From Acanthaster planci (lineage: Eukaryota; Echinodermata; Asteroidea; Valvatida; Acanthasteridae): a DNA stretch of 62,000 nucleotides. The DNA is taken from the NCBI RefSeq assembly GCF_001949145.1, contig NW_019091355.1, positions 494,083-556,082 on the forward strand. Reading direction: 5' to 3'. The notes under the pieces were generated by a model. That model was not told the origin of the DNA. It saw nothing but the letters and a program-made list of their open reading frames with translations, and made no database searches. Positions 1 through 10,886 of this stretch are shown piece by piece (within the stretch, counting starts at the first letter, position 1; every line of letters starts with the position of its first letter). The position numbers were made by a program, and so were the translations under genes.

Positions 1-261
1 TAGCTCAGTGTACAGCCAGCTCTGTAACCGTGCAACTGTTGGGCCAACTTGTGGCTCTGACATCAGTTCTAGACGTAGTTCTGCATTTTTAGAGTCAGCT
101 CTCAAACCACCTTGCATCTTTGTGCCAGCTTTTGAGGTAGCTCTTCAGGTCTCAGTTCCAGAGGATTGTTTTCTGTTATCCAATTACTCCATCAAGACAC
201 AACCCTTATGCATTATCTGAAAGAGATATCTCATACCAATTTCTTTGTGTCTGTTTCCTAG

Positions 262-3200
262 GCAACAGATGAAGATGCCACTTCAGATTTGGCGTACACC
301 TTAGAGACCGAAGACAAAACACTCCCTGCATTCTCCTTTGACCAGTCCAATGGAATCTTGCAAGTCCGTGACATTGTCTCCAACTACTTAGATGATGCCA
401 GTGTTGACCCAGCCAAAGAGCAAGCATCTTACAATGTCACCTTCAAAGTCACCGATACCCTTACAGATGATCCAAGCAAAGCATCGGCCGAAGTCCAGGC
501 AAAGGTGGGTGTGCATTTTCAATAGCAATGCCTCAATACACATATATGAAGTCAAAGGTAAAATACGTAATTTGTATTTTAATCTTTACCCTTCCTGCTT
601 GTGAGTTTCAGTGACTCATACTTTTGCTTTATTTTGTGACTCACTGCTGAGTTTCGCAACTTCTTCACTGAAATGACTGACTAACAAATCCCACTTGATT
701 TCTAGATCAAGGTGTTGTACATTTTCGAGCATGCTGTCTTAGTGATCAACAAGACACCAACGGAGGTAGAAACAGAGCAGTCCACATATCTTGAGTGAGT
801 TTACTCTCTGAGAAAGACATTCCCTGTGGTTTCCTCTTGGCAGTTGTAGCCTGTGTAGGAAAGAAAATGATATTAGATCACCTTGAGGAGTGTTTGATAA
901 TCAAAACTGGGCAATATCATCTTGAGGAAATTAGAAATTATTAAAATTATTGAAATTCTGAATCATTATGTTAAAATCACTTATTGAAGGCTTCAGAATT
1001 GCTTCAATGTTTTAAATTCCCGTCTACTGTCCATTGAAATAGCTGTATGAAACCTCACATGGAATAACAAAGCAAACTTATAACGGATCAAGTTGTATCT
1101 TTTTGAAAGAGTAACTACCACAATGATTCTGTCATGACTTAAGTTGTTCTATGACCTGAGGTTTTGCATGCCTGTACTGAGTTGACTGCAAAGCACCCTC
1201 TATCAGATCTACACCTGTTAAATTGCTTTCTCATCTGCTTTGATATCAGTTGTCTTTCCAAGAGCCTCGGTATCACCCTGGTATCAGAACGCCTTGAAGC
1301 TCACCTTGTAACTGACGTTAATGGAGTGTCCACCATCGACGACAAGAGGTATTGTATCCACATGATTATTCACATTAAGTTTTCAAATGAATTGCAGTGC
1401 AGAAGTCCAAGATCTGCCCATGTTTTTACTTTCCGTACAACTTGTATTTAGTGATTGTAATGTAACTGCATAGTTGTTAGTCCTTGGACTTTTTATTGCC
1501 AAGTTTTAAAATAAATACCAATGTTGAGTTGAATTGAATGCTTGCCACCCAGCTGTATTAAATTATTAAATTTAAAAAAAAATTGTAAACAAATTTATAA
1601 GAACTTCAATTGTGTTTTTCAATTTTACTTGGATAATTCTTTATTCCTCATAGGATTTCCTTAACTGCAGATTCTGTGTCATTGGTCTCCTTCCAAACTT
1701 TTACACCTTTAACATATTGCCCAGATCTGCACCTTTGTAAGTATTGACCTATGAACCTTGACCTGTTGCTTTTGTTGACACAGAACTGACCTCTGGGTGT
1801 ACGCAATTGATGTGAGTAAAGATGGCGGCTCATTTATCAAATACTGGGACATCAAAACGTAAGTCTGATCCCAGATCAAATCAAGAAACTTTAATGGAGT
1901 ATCGTTGGAATTAATATAATGACGCCTTAGATATTACCTTAACTGATACTCTATGACTGGCTTAGATATTGAGTACCTCAGGAATGGATGGTACTTCAGT
2001 TCAGCAATGTCTGGGGCTTATTCAAAACTTTGATTTAGAAATCCTTTTGATTATCTAAAAGTTTTCCAATGGGTAAAGTAGTTGAAAGTTTGTATTACCA
2101 CAGTTACTTCCCCAGTCAGTCATTCAGACGGTCAGTCGGTCAGTCAGTTCTACTTAAAACAGGTGTGGCTTGAGATGTGCATGATGTTTAATATACCACC
2201 TGTCATGGTCGCTCACACAGCTGATCAACTCCTCTTTGGAGTCAACTTCTGCATATTCCATCACGACTTTTATCATCTGTACCATCTTAGACTGGCTTAG
2301 TTTCATATTTCTATTCATTTTTACAAACAGGAAATGGGACTCTTCTAGCTCTGCCATTTCTAACTGTGGTTGGGAAATCATCATTCAACCTGTTCAACCT
2401 CCAGCCGTTGCTAAGCACATGTATGATGTATCCATGATTCTTGGGATAGCTTTGCTTGTACTAGCAGGTTTGATTGGTGTTGCTTCCATTCTGATGATTG
2501 TTGCTGTTCTCTACATGTGGAAAGAGTAAGTTAATTACAGGTGTTCATGAACTTCTAGTAATTAAACTAGTAATTTTTTTAAGTGTTCCAGTAACAGGGA
2601 ATCACCGGCCAAAAGAAGCCTGTGAAAGCTTTGAAGAAATATTTAGCTTCATCACTGGAAAGATAAATCCCCAGTAAAATGCTGTAGAAATTACCTAAAG
2701 AAATGTCTAAAAACCAGAGGCTATGGTCGGCTAGGTAGGATTTGAACCCAGGCCGCTGAGGTGGAAGTTCAAGAAAGAACCGTAGCGTCAACCTAATGCA
2801 TTTTGTGTGGTTCTCCATGTTGGCAAGGACCTGTGACTTAAATTCTGACCATGGAAGGATCAAACCAAAGTTGTAATGCATGCTAGTTATTAAAGGAGAC
2901 AAAGTAACAACCTAGCTGTCTGTGGCTTAAATACCTTGGTCTGTCATCTCATTTAAAAACTGGCCACTCCTAAAGTTATAATTATTGAAATACTCTTAAA
3001 TTTTTGCCTTTTACATTAGTGTCAAACTTCAAGGTGGTCGGCAGATTTCTCGCAAGTTGGACATGTTAATGTTGGAGAAAGATCAGCTTGGGTTTGAGAA
3101 CCAAGGATTCCAAGATGACGAATCAATTGAGGAGGCATCTGTAGCGTAAGTCCCACCTCTTTTAATCTGTAGAGAACTCTTATGTGTTCATTGTTGCAGT

Positions 3201-5715
3201 TGAGACCTCTTAAGACCGTTAAAAGACCAACACATGACCTCCATTCTGAATTCAAGTCACAAGCTATCCAAATGAACTGCAACATAAGCATTCTTTATGT
3301 CTTTGTCTACTCTGTCACTTGTGGCTGGTCTCAACTACAACAGTGGATGAGTTTAGGGATTAGTGTAATTTTATTTGTCAATTAAACCGTATTAGTGTAG
3401 GGTAATTAGGTTCTTCAGTAAACCATGGACTCCTGTATAGCAATGATGTCACTCTAAAATAACACACCATTTGCACTGACTAAGGTGATCAGGTGTTGGT
3501 GAAGCTTCTTGTTCTACCAGCATGGGGGCAAGCCTACACAGTGTGTGAGGTTCAACAATAGAAAAATTACCTCACACATTGTCAATTTTGATTGAGCCGT
3601 ACTTCATGATTTGTCTCAAAAATACACCATATCCTCATATGTCTCGAAGAGGAAAACTGTAGCCTGGTGTTACAGGGATTGCTGGCTGCCATTTCTTCAA
3701 TTCACAGCTACATTGTAACATTGTCACCCTATGTATGATTCATGCAAGTTTGATAGCTTCTACTTGGATTCTTGGGTCAGATGAATGTACATATTTAAAC
3801 CTGTTTTCTCACCACATGAAACATGTTACAGGCTTTTTCCATTTTTGCGTTTGTAGTGTAACTTGACTCCATAGACCTAATGTGCACAGAGTGTTTTTGG
3901 ATGCTGATAGGAAATTGGCCAAAAGACGTACGTATAGTAAGGTGTCTTTATGGAATCACCTGCCTGAAATATTAATTCATTATCTGACTGAACGTCAGAT
4001 ATTGAAGCAATAATTGGCTTAGCAGTCAAAAGTCACCTTGTTCTTTCTGTGTCATTGCAGGCATGCAAGTGAAATTGAGGAAGAAGCTCAAGTCTGTCTC
4101 GTAGAAACTGCCGTCGGAGCAGATGAAGAATTACCGAGATATATAGAAGTCCGTAAGTATTTACTGCATCTTGTTTCCGTTATCATTGGGAGTGTAGATT
4201 TGAAGTTATGGGGGAAGGCTTAGGAAACTCTGTCAGTTGTCTTCTACAAGCTGCTCTGGAACAGGTGATTGATTTTCACGTCAGTGTAATGTTTTTGAAG
4301 ATTGGAAGATGTCTTTGAAAGATTTTAATAGCAACCTCAAAAGCTGAATCCATGGTTACATGAAAACTGGGGAGTGATTCCTGGTTGCATGACTTTTATC
4401 GGTACCTCTGTATTCAAAATTGTGTGTTCGTTCAAACATTTCTCAACTCACTGATGAATATTCTTGTTACTTTTTAATTTGTAGCTGTTGTTGCGGCCCA
4501 AATCTCACCATTGCAGAAAGGACCGGAGTATTATGAATCACAGGTAAGGATAGTGTCTCTTTAGATCTGGAAAACGCTGGAGAGTTTTGGCCTCACTGGC
4601 TATGCTTTCTCATGCAGGGCAGTCTCATTTGCCACTCTGTGACAATGAATCAAGTCAGACTATCTTACTAATAATCATCTGTTACTTTGTTCCAGTGATT
4701 ATGTCTTGAGTAAACTCTTTATAAAGGCGATTGAACTGGTTGAGTCACTTTTTTTAACGTTTTTAAATTTTGAATCTGGTCGGATCTTGTTTGACAGGAG
4801 CTTGTGCTTGACTTCTTGGAGTATGAGGAGGACGAGGATCTAGGAGTACCCAACTTTGCCCATATTCACACAAAGGAATACAACGAGGAACAATTTCCTA
4901 ATCTTGTACCTGCTAGCATTGAGGTTGTGAATGAGCAGCAGGGTCATGCCAGTGACAAGCCAGATGACCAGGACAATGACAAGCTAGAAGTCATATCAGA
5001 TCACAAGCAAGATGATGAGCCAGAGGACAATCGAGAGGACAAGCCAGATGATGTGTCAAGCGATGAGTCAGATGGCAACTCAGATGAAGTGTCAGATGGC
5101 ACAGTAGAGGGCAAGATAAATGAAGAAACAGATGACAAGCAAGATGACAAACTGGATGACAAGCCAGATGACAAGCTGGATGACAAGCCAGATGACAAGC
5201 TGGATGACGAGCCAGATGACAAACTGGATGACAAGCCAGATGACAAGCTGGATGACAAGCCAGATGATAAGCCAGATGATAAGCCAGATGATAAGCCAGA
5301 TGAAAAGCCAGATGACAAGACAGATGATAAGCCAGATGACAAGACAGATGATAAGCCAGATGATAAGCCGAATGATAAGCCGGATGATGAGCCGGATGAT
5401 AAGCCGGATGATGAGCCGGATGAAATGCCAGATGACAAGCCAGATGACCAGCAACCAGAAGTAGCCACAAAAGAAGACGAAGATTCTCCTTCAGAAGGAC
5501 AAAGCTCTGACACATTTCCCCCTCCCCCAGAGGAAAGAGAGGGCAACCAAGGTCATGTGACACAAGCAACCCCCAAATCAGTCCACTTTGATCTACCTGA
5601 TCAGGGTTCTGACCGGAGTAGTTCCTCAGCTTCATCAGATAGCACTCCCCTGATGGACTTTGGAATTGGAATGGTACCAGACTATCTGGAAGAGCTTGAA
5701 GTTACCCAGCTGTAA
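262..5715 (+). CDS. Membrane-adjacent-domain cadherin (PCDH15/CDH23/CDHR2-like), 3' part, 9 exons
   Basis: Exons read from splice sites: 262-504, 706-794, 1250-1348, 1784-1858, 2331-2525, 3020-3145, 4061-4152, 4485-4543, 4798-5715. They total 1896 nt and stay in frame to TAA, giving 631 residues; the 5' part lies outside the window. Residues 1-81 are a cadherin repeat (A-T-D-E-D, then F-S-F-D-Q-S-N-G, then F-K-V-T-D). Residues about 82-200 look like the ferredoxin-like membrane-adjacent domain known from tip-link cadherins (strand I-K-V-L-Y-I-F, later D-L-W-V-Y-A-I-D). Residues about 203-230 are a hydrophobic span. The cytoplasmic part carries G-F-E-N-Q-G-F, then a long acidic tail with D-D-K-P-type repeats (about residues 437-550), and ends in V-T-Q-L, a class I PDZ ligand pattern. 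Such cadherins mediate calcium-dependent adhesion, and the vertebrate ones bind harmonin through this end. Family placement beyond 'membrane-adjacent-domain cadherin' is inference. Bases 1-261 appear to be intron. Confidence 0.88.
2715..2810 (-). repeat. tRNA-derived (SINE-like) remnant in cadherin intron
   Basis: Read on the minus strand, 2749-2734 is a good pol III B box (gggttcaaatcctacc), preceded about 35 bases upstream by an A-box-like stretch (ttaggttgacgct). It lies in the intron between 2525 and 3020. No intact cloverleaf was found, so a SINE or tRNA pseudogene is more likely than a tRNA. Confidence 0.4.
5128..5452 (+). repeat. In-frame 12-nt tandem repeat encoding DDK(P/L)
   Basis: Within the last cadherin exon the unit 'gatgacaagcca', with variants, repeats in register about 27 times and encodes D-D-K-P or D-D-K-L. 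All three frames stay open on both strands over much of it because of the 12-nt period, so antisense open frames here are artefacts. The unit length is a multiple of three, so expansions or contractions preserve the frame. Confidence 0.92.
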
Positions 5716-8700
5716 CTTTGCTGTAGGAATCCACCAGACATGATCAGCTTTAAACCGTCATTGTTTACAGCTCTTGGTCACGATAATACCCGCCTTCAAT
5801 TTGTAGTTTTACATTTCATTTGAAGCGCTTTGCAAGATCCGCTTTGCAAGATCCAAAACAAAATTCTTTAATTATGAATTTTCACACATTTTATAGAACA
5901 TAATTGTATATTAAGGATATGCAGCAATAGAAGTAGATAGAGTTACAAAGTACCTGTGTAGATTTTCAAATGAGTGCCTTTACACTATAGCACATTACAT
6001 TGTTACCAAAATGTACCTCAAAATTCCTTATATTAACTAGCCGTAACAGTTAAATCCTCCGATTTTTAGAGTTTTACACACCCTTTAGAGTCTGGATTAA
6101 TATGCAGCCGTAACTTCGACATGCAAGTGATGACTCAGAAGTGCCTTTTGAATGTTTACAACACCTTGATGTTAATGAACATCCGACTCCATGTGCCTTA
6201 AAATTTTTGCTAATCTTTCCATAATGTTAACTGTATAATATAGGGTTTACTGTATCGTAGCCATTGCCGTCTCCGCCAGCTGCAGAAACAGTCTGAACCA
6301 ATTTGTAGCATTAACGCTTTTGTTTTTGCTCATTGTTTTAACTAATTGCTGTGTCTTGATTTCGTCCGTTTTGCCAAATTGAATGTGGTACAAAATTGCT
6401 TTGTTATCACTCTAAAAGGTATTTCTTTATAGAAGCCTTTATACGTGATCTAGACAAGGAAAACCATAGAAGGCATCACCCGTTTGGTGCTCAGAGGATA
6501 ATTAAGTGAAGTGCTGCATATATTTTATGCAACTTGGTGTGCTTCAAGTTAATATTTTATGTTTTATGTCCGAGAATCGGAGATAAACTGTGCCTCAGCT
6601 ATTACCTTACTTATACCCAGGACATCCACAGTAGACGTAAGATACCACCAATCCCGTTTATCAAAATATTTTATAAACTGTGCCTTAGCTTTGCGTTTCT
6701 TAGCTTAATTTGTTGTTCATGTACACAGATCTAAACATTTTAACAATCTAAACAGTTTAACTTTTTTATTGCAGCGATTTAGGAAAACAAATGATTTCTA
6801 ATGCAAGCTATCATGTTTGTCTGATTGTTGGTGGTTGCGCTTTAGTTTTAGAGTCGCATTGACGTGTATTTGTCTATTATTTCTTGCAGGAACCATGGTC
6901 GGTTCTGTGTACTTGATATTTCAAGTTAATGTTTAACTTATAATTTCACAATTATAGTGCAGCTATACGAAGGTAAATTTGTTTAATGATCGTGAAACGG
7001 CATTTTAACCGAGGCGAAAAACGTCCATCAGATTCATAAATCCCGTACATCCAATATTCCCATTGGGCAAAACTTCATCTTTGTGTGATGCACCCTCTCG
7101 CGAATGGCATTTATGCAAATTTTAACTGCTCCCTAACCCGAAGCACCTGGCATTGGTTTCATAGCGCGCCTATGGCGCGAATTTCGTATCATTGGTTTGC
7201 ATTTTGGACATCGGTTCCTTGGACAGTCTTATTACGCGAGACCTGGCACAAGCAAGGATAGTTTCACAACCGAGATTGAGCGTTTATCACAACAACCAGG
7301 AACGCTGCAGAGCACATCCACTTCCAGCTTGAGCAGGTTTGACCTCTTAGGAAGTCACATAGCTGCATGTGAAAAGTGGATCATGAAATGCATGATCCGT
7401 TCAGGGATTTGTTGGCAAACTGGAGGCACGGACTCTGGACGGCAGCTGCGTGGTCCCCCATGGTGGTACGTAGAGTTTCATTTTGAAGACCAAATACGTA
7501 CTCTTGTACACAACAATATGATGGAGTCCCGGTGCATGCTAAGTGATGCACTTCGACTATTCACCTGACTTTCCTCAGAGAGAGTTATCAACCCTATTAT
7601 TAAAAAAAGTTGAAATTCATTTGGTCATCATTATTACTAAAACCTTTATAATACATGTACATGCTGACGCCGTTGAACCTTAATTGTGAACAAGTTCACT
7701 TTCATCTTGAAATGCATCTTGAAAAAAGTTCACTTTCAGTGTCATAAAATTTCCTTCGAAATTCAAAAACGGTGGCGTCTGAAAATTGGGGGAGAATTCA
7801 GTTGAGTTTTCTCTAACGTGGTGCACTCTAGAAAAAATTTTAAAAATCCCGCCCAAACATTCGAGAAGTTCTTCAAAATCAATACGTTCTATAAACTATT
7901 ATCTCTTCCACTGACATACCTAGCAACAAGTTTGTTAGAAAATTAAATTTGTATTAGTTGGGGCGCATCTTAAAATCGTTCTTTTTGCACTTCCCCCCCC
8001 CCAAAAAAAAACAATAGGAAAATTGAGCGTTAAGAAAATTCCTTTATAACCTTGCACTGTGAAAAAAATTGTGCCTTGATTGGGTTGCTCTCTGCGTTTC
8101 GTACGTCGACATGGAAACCAGGCTTTACGCAGCGGGCATTTATACCACTGCTCGACGCGCATAATCAAAATGTTAATACACGATTAAATTGCATGTTGTT
8201 AAATAGCCAAACTGTCTGAGGTATTTTAATACTAATTATTCGCTTTGCGTGCATGGGCTACGTTGTAATGTCGCGAATTGTATTCCATATTGCGATGCCA
8301 TGGCACACTCGAGACAACGTTACCAGATGGTACGTTTCAGACTCAGAAAATAATTCTGCTTTGCATTTTTGCCAGACACTTTGCATAATCGTTGTCATAG
8401 CTTTTCAGACGACGTTTGGCAAATTTGAACAATGATCAAGTCGTCGATGACTGATTGACTTTCCCTGGTTATAACTTAGGACAAGTGATGAACCTTTCCT
8501 ATGAAATATGCAAATAAGACAGGTGCATACGCATTACTACCACTGGTTGGCAAAGTTGCTTACATGTATGACGTAACATTATGTAATGTGCAAGGCAAAA
8601 TCGACCGAGCGTACCACTCCTTTTTCAGTCCTCTATAGTTTGATTTCCAACCTCAAACTTCAGGGGTTTTGTGTTTTACAGACATACACACAATAAAATA

Positions 8701-9866
8701 ACGAACGGATGTTTATGCGGTACAGAACCATGCTTTTGAAAAATTTTAGTTTCCAGTGTGTGTCACAAAAACCGAGGAGATTAAAGTTATTAGGATGTGT
8801 TTTTATGCCTCGTCCAAAATTTAATTTTGCCCTGTGTATAGGCACTCAGCTGTGCCTAAAATGAAGGTACAGTAATTGATATATAACGCTCTAGATAAAA
8901 GCAACTGTGTGAAGCTGAACAGGCAGGCATGTAAAGAATTAATTCTAATGTGAACCATCCCTCTTTTTCGAATGCACTTGACAACTATTGGTTGCATTCA
9001 AATTATTATAGGAAATTGTGCCACTTTTGATTGACTATTACGCAGAAATATGACATTTAAATTTCGAAAATCGAAAGACATAGACATAAAAAATCGTCCT
9101 TATTAAAAGACGCACTTTCATTTTATCATAGAAAAAGAATCCACAAGACAGAGCTCATACAATGACTATTTTGGTTTAAACAGGCATTTCTTGCCAAACA
9201 ATTCATTGCTTTAAGCTGAGGACATACAATCGACTCTTTGCAAGATTCGAAATCAATGGAATAATGCAGTTAATCTAAGCCATTCAAACCATGCTCATCT
9301 CTTTTTATACTACCTCGGTCTTAGATTCTGTATCTTGAATGGAAGACATTCACTTTTTTCATTGCCAAAAGAATTATGGATGCGCACTCCTAAGTTGATT
9401 GATTACTACGCAACATAATTTATGATCCCTCGGGTTGTTTGCAATAAGAAATGCCAAAGTCAGGACCGGATTGTAGAGCTTCTTCATTCAATCAAATGCT
9501 TTGGACCTATGGCTTCTAACCTTCGATATTTCGGTCACGAAAACCTCCAACTTCTGGTCCCATTTTGCAAAGAGGCAGCGGCTACATGCAGAACTGATCC
9601 CGAATTTGAATATTATTTTGTGGTAATTGGGGGAAGGGAGGATTGAAGTGGCTGATGTAAAATTAAAAGGCAATTTTCCCAGCGATCATAATCTTGAATT
9701 TCCAGTGAAGACAGACCAACTTCTTCCTGAGAACCTTTCCCTTCGATTTTTGTTGTTTTCTGTAACTGCGTATAACCATGCTAGCAATCGCTGGGTTTGT
9801 GTGCAAATACCAATCTCGACTCCATGGGCCGCCTGCTCGTTCCTCCACTGAGTTTGCGCAACTAGA

Positions 9867-9918
9867 CATAGTAGGTGACAAGACTGTACCCATGGGTACA
9901 GTCTTGCCACCTACTATG
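9867..9918. repeat. 52 bp near-perfect palindrome
   Basis: Two 26-base arms meet without a spacer at a CCCATGGG centre; arms begin catagtaggtg and end cacctactatg. Only one position is mismatched (a on the left against g on the right), so the DNA could extrude a cruciform or the RNA could form a long hairpin. Seen directly in the sequence; function unknown. Confidence 0.9.
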
Positions 9919-10841
9919 ATCGCGTAAACAGGTTGTAGAAATACATATTGCCTACAGGCGTGCACGGTGCGCGTTCCAAAGCGGCGTGCAAAGCTAGGTT
10001 CAAACATTTCCTGAAGAGGTATAGTTTGGAAAAATGCTGGTTAAATTTCAACAAAGTTTTCATTAAAACAGATGCACCCGAGCGTATTTAAATCAAATCA
10101 ATCAGTCACAGCTTAAATTAAGCAGAATCTTTGGGAAAGGTGCAGTATAACAAATACTGACTGCTTTATATCTCAACGGAGGCTATAGTTTTACTACACC
10201 ACGTGATTTAGCAGGAAATATTTGTTTTGTATACATTGTATACTCAATATTTTGTATGCCATTATATTAAAATGCAATTGATTTACGCCAACTGAATCAT
10301 AAACAGCCACGATATAATTCGTTGTGACATCTTGATAGTTGCTTTACACGTAGTCCTTAGCCCCAATCATACACGCGTGTACAAGCTAACAAATTGTATT
10401 CACTACTTCTACGGTCTATATTCCTTCATTATAAAATACTTCCATTGGCACAGAAATTTATATTACCTGTATCTTTCGTCCTTAGTGCATATGCTTTCAT
10501 TAACAAGTCGCAGTGTAAACGCGCCAGGCTATTATGACTGATATTGAAAGAGAAACTAAACACTGCAAATACAGCATTGCCAAACATGCATCACTGATCA
10601 AGATTCAAAGATTCAAGATTAAAATTTATTATTGTCCATGCAAAAATTCACTTAGAAATTTCTTTTCCAGTGGCTATTCAGCAACCCAATTCCAAAAAAG
10701 TTCATCAATATAGGCCCTACATAGCATTATCTGAATGCATATAGCATCAACTGTCTGCCCTTCAAATGATTGTAAAATCATTTTTGTGGTATCAAGGACT
10801 CAAGATGTTCTATGATCTGCGGACAAACTATGCACGATCCA

Positions 10842-10847
10842 TTTATT
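10842..10847 (-). terminator. Candidate polyadenylation signal of the P450
   Basis: AATAAA on the minus strand, 40 bases beyond the stop codon. A second AATAAA lies further on at 10630-10625. Which is used cannot be told from sequence. Confidence 0.4.
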
Positions 10848-10886
10848 TTGCACTGATATCGATATCTCATGCATTTAATTCTTGAT

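Larger units (their letters stand above)
5716..10886. other. 3' UTR plus intergenic stretch without recognised gene
   Basis: The 3' UTR of the cadherin presumably starts here, but no nearby AATAAA was found. The region holds homopolymer runs (C then A at about 7995-8010), an unassigned open frame at 7197-7568 (+; 123 aa, no recognisable domain, no splice or codon evidence) and smaller ones around 9422-10007 on both strands. None resembles a known family. The only clear structure is the palindrome at 9867-9918. Confidence 0.5.

Noticed and set aside
4991-5635. Long antisense open frames (214, 181 and 120 codons) opposite the cadherin tail
   Set aside because: They arise from the 12-nt repeat, giving monotonous Ser-Gly-Leu, His-Leu or Ile-Arg runs; the sense frame is explained by the spliced cadherin.
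7197-7568. 123-codon open frame
   Set aside because: No domain, no convincing splice partners, and no sign of family resemblance; length is within chance for this much non-coding DNA.
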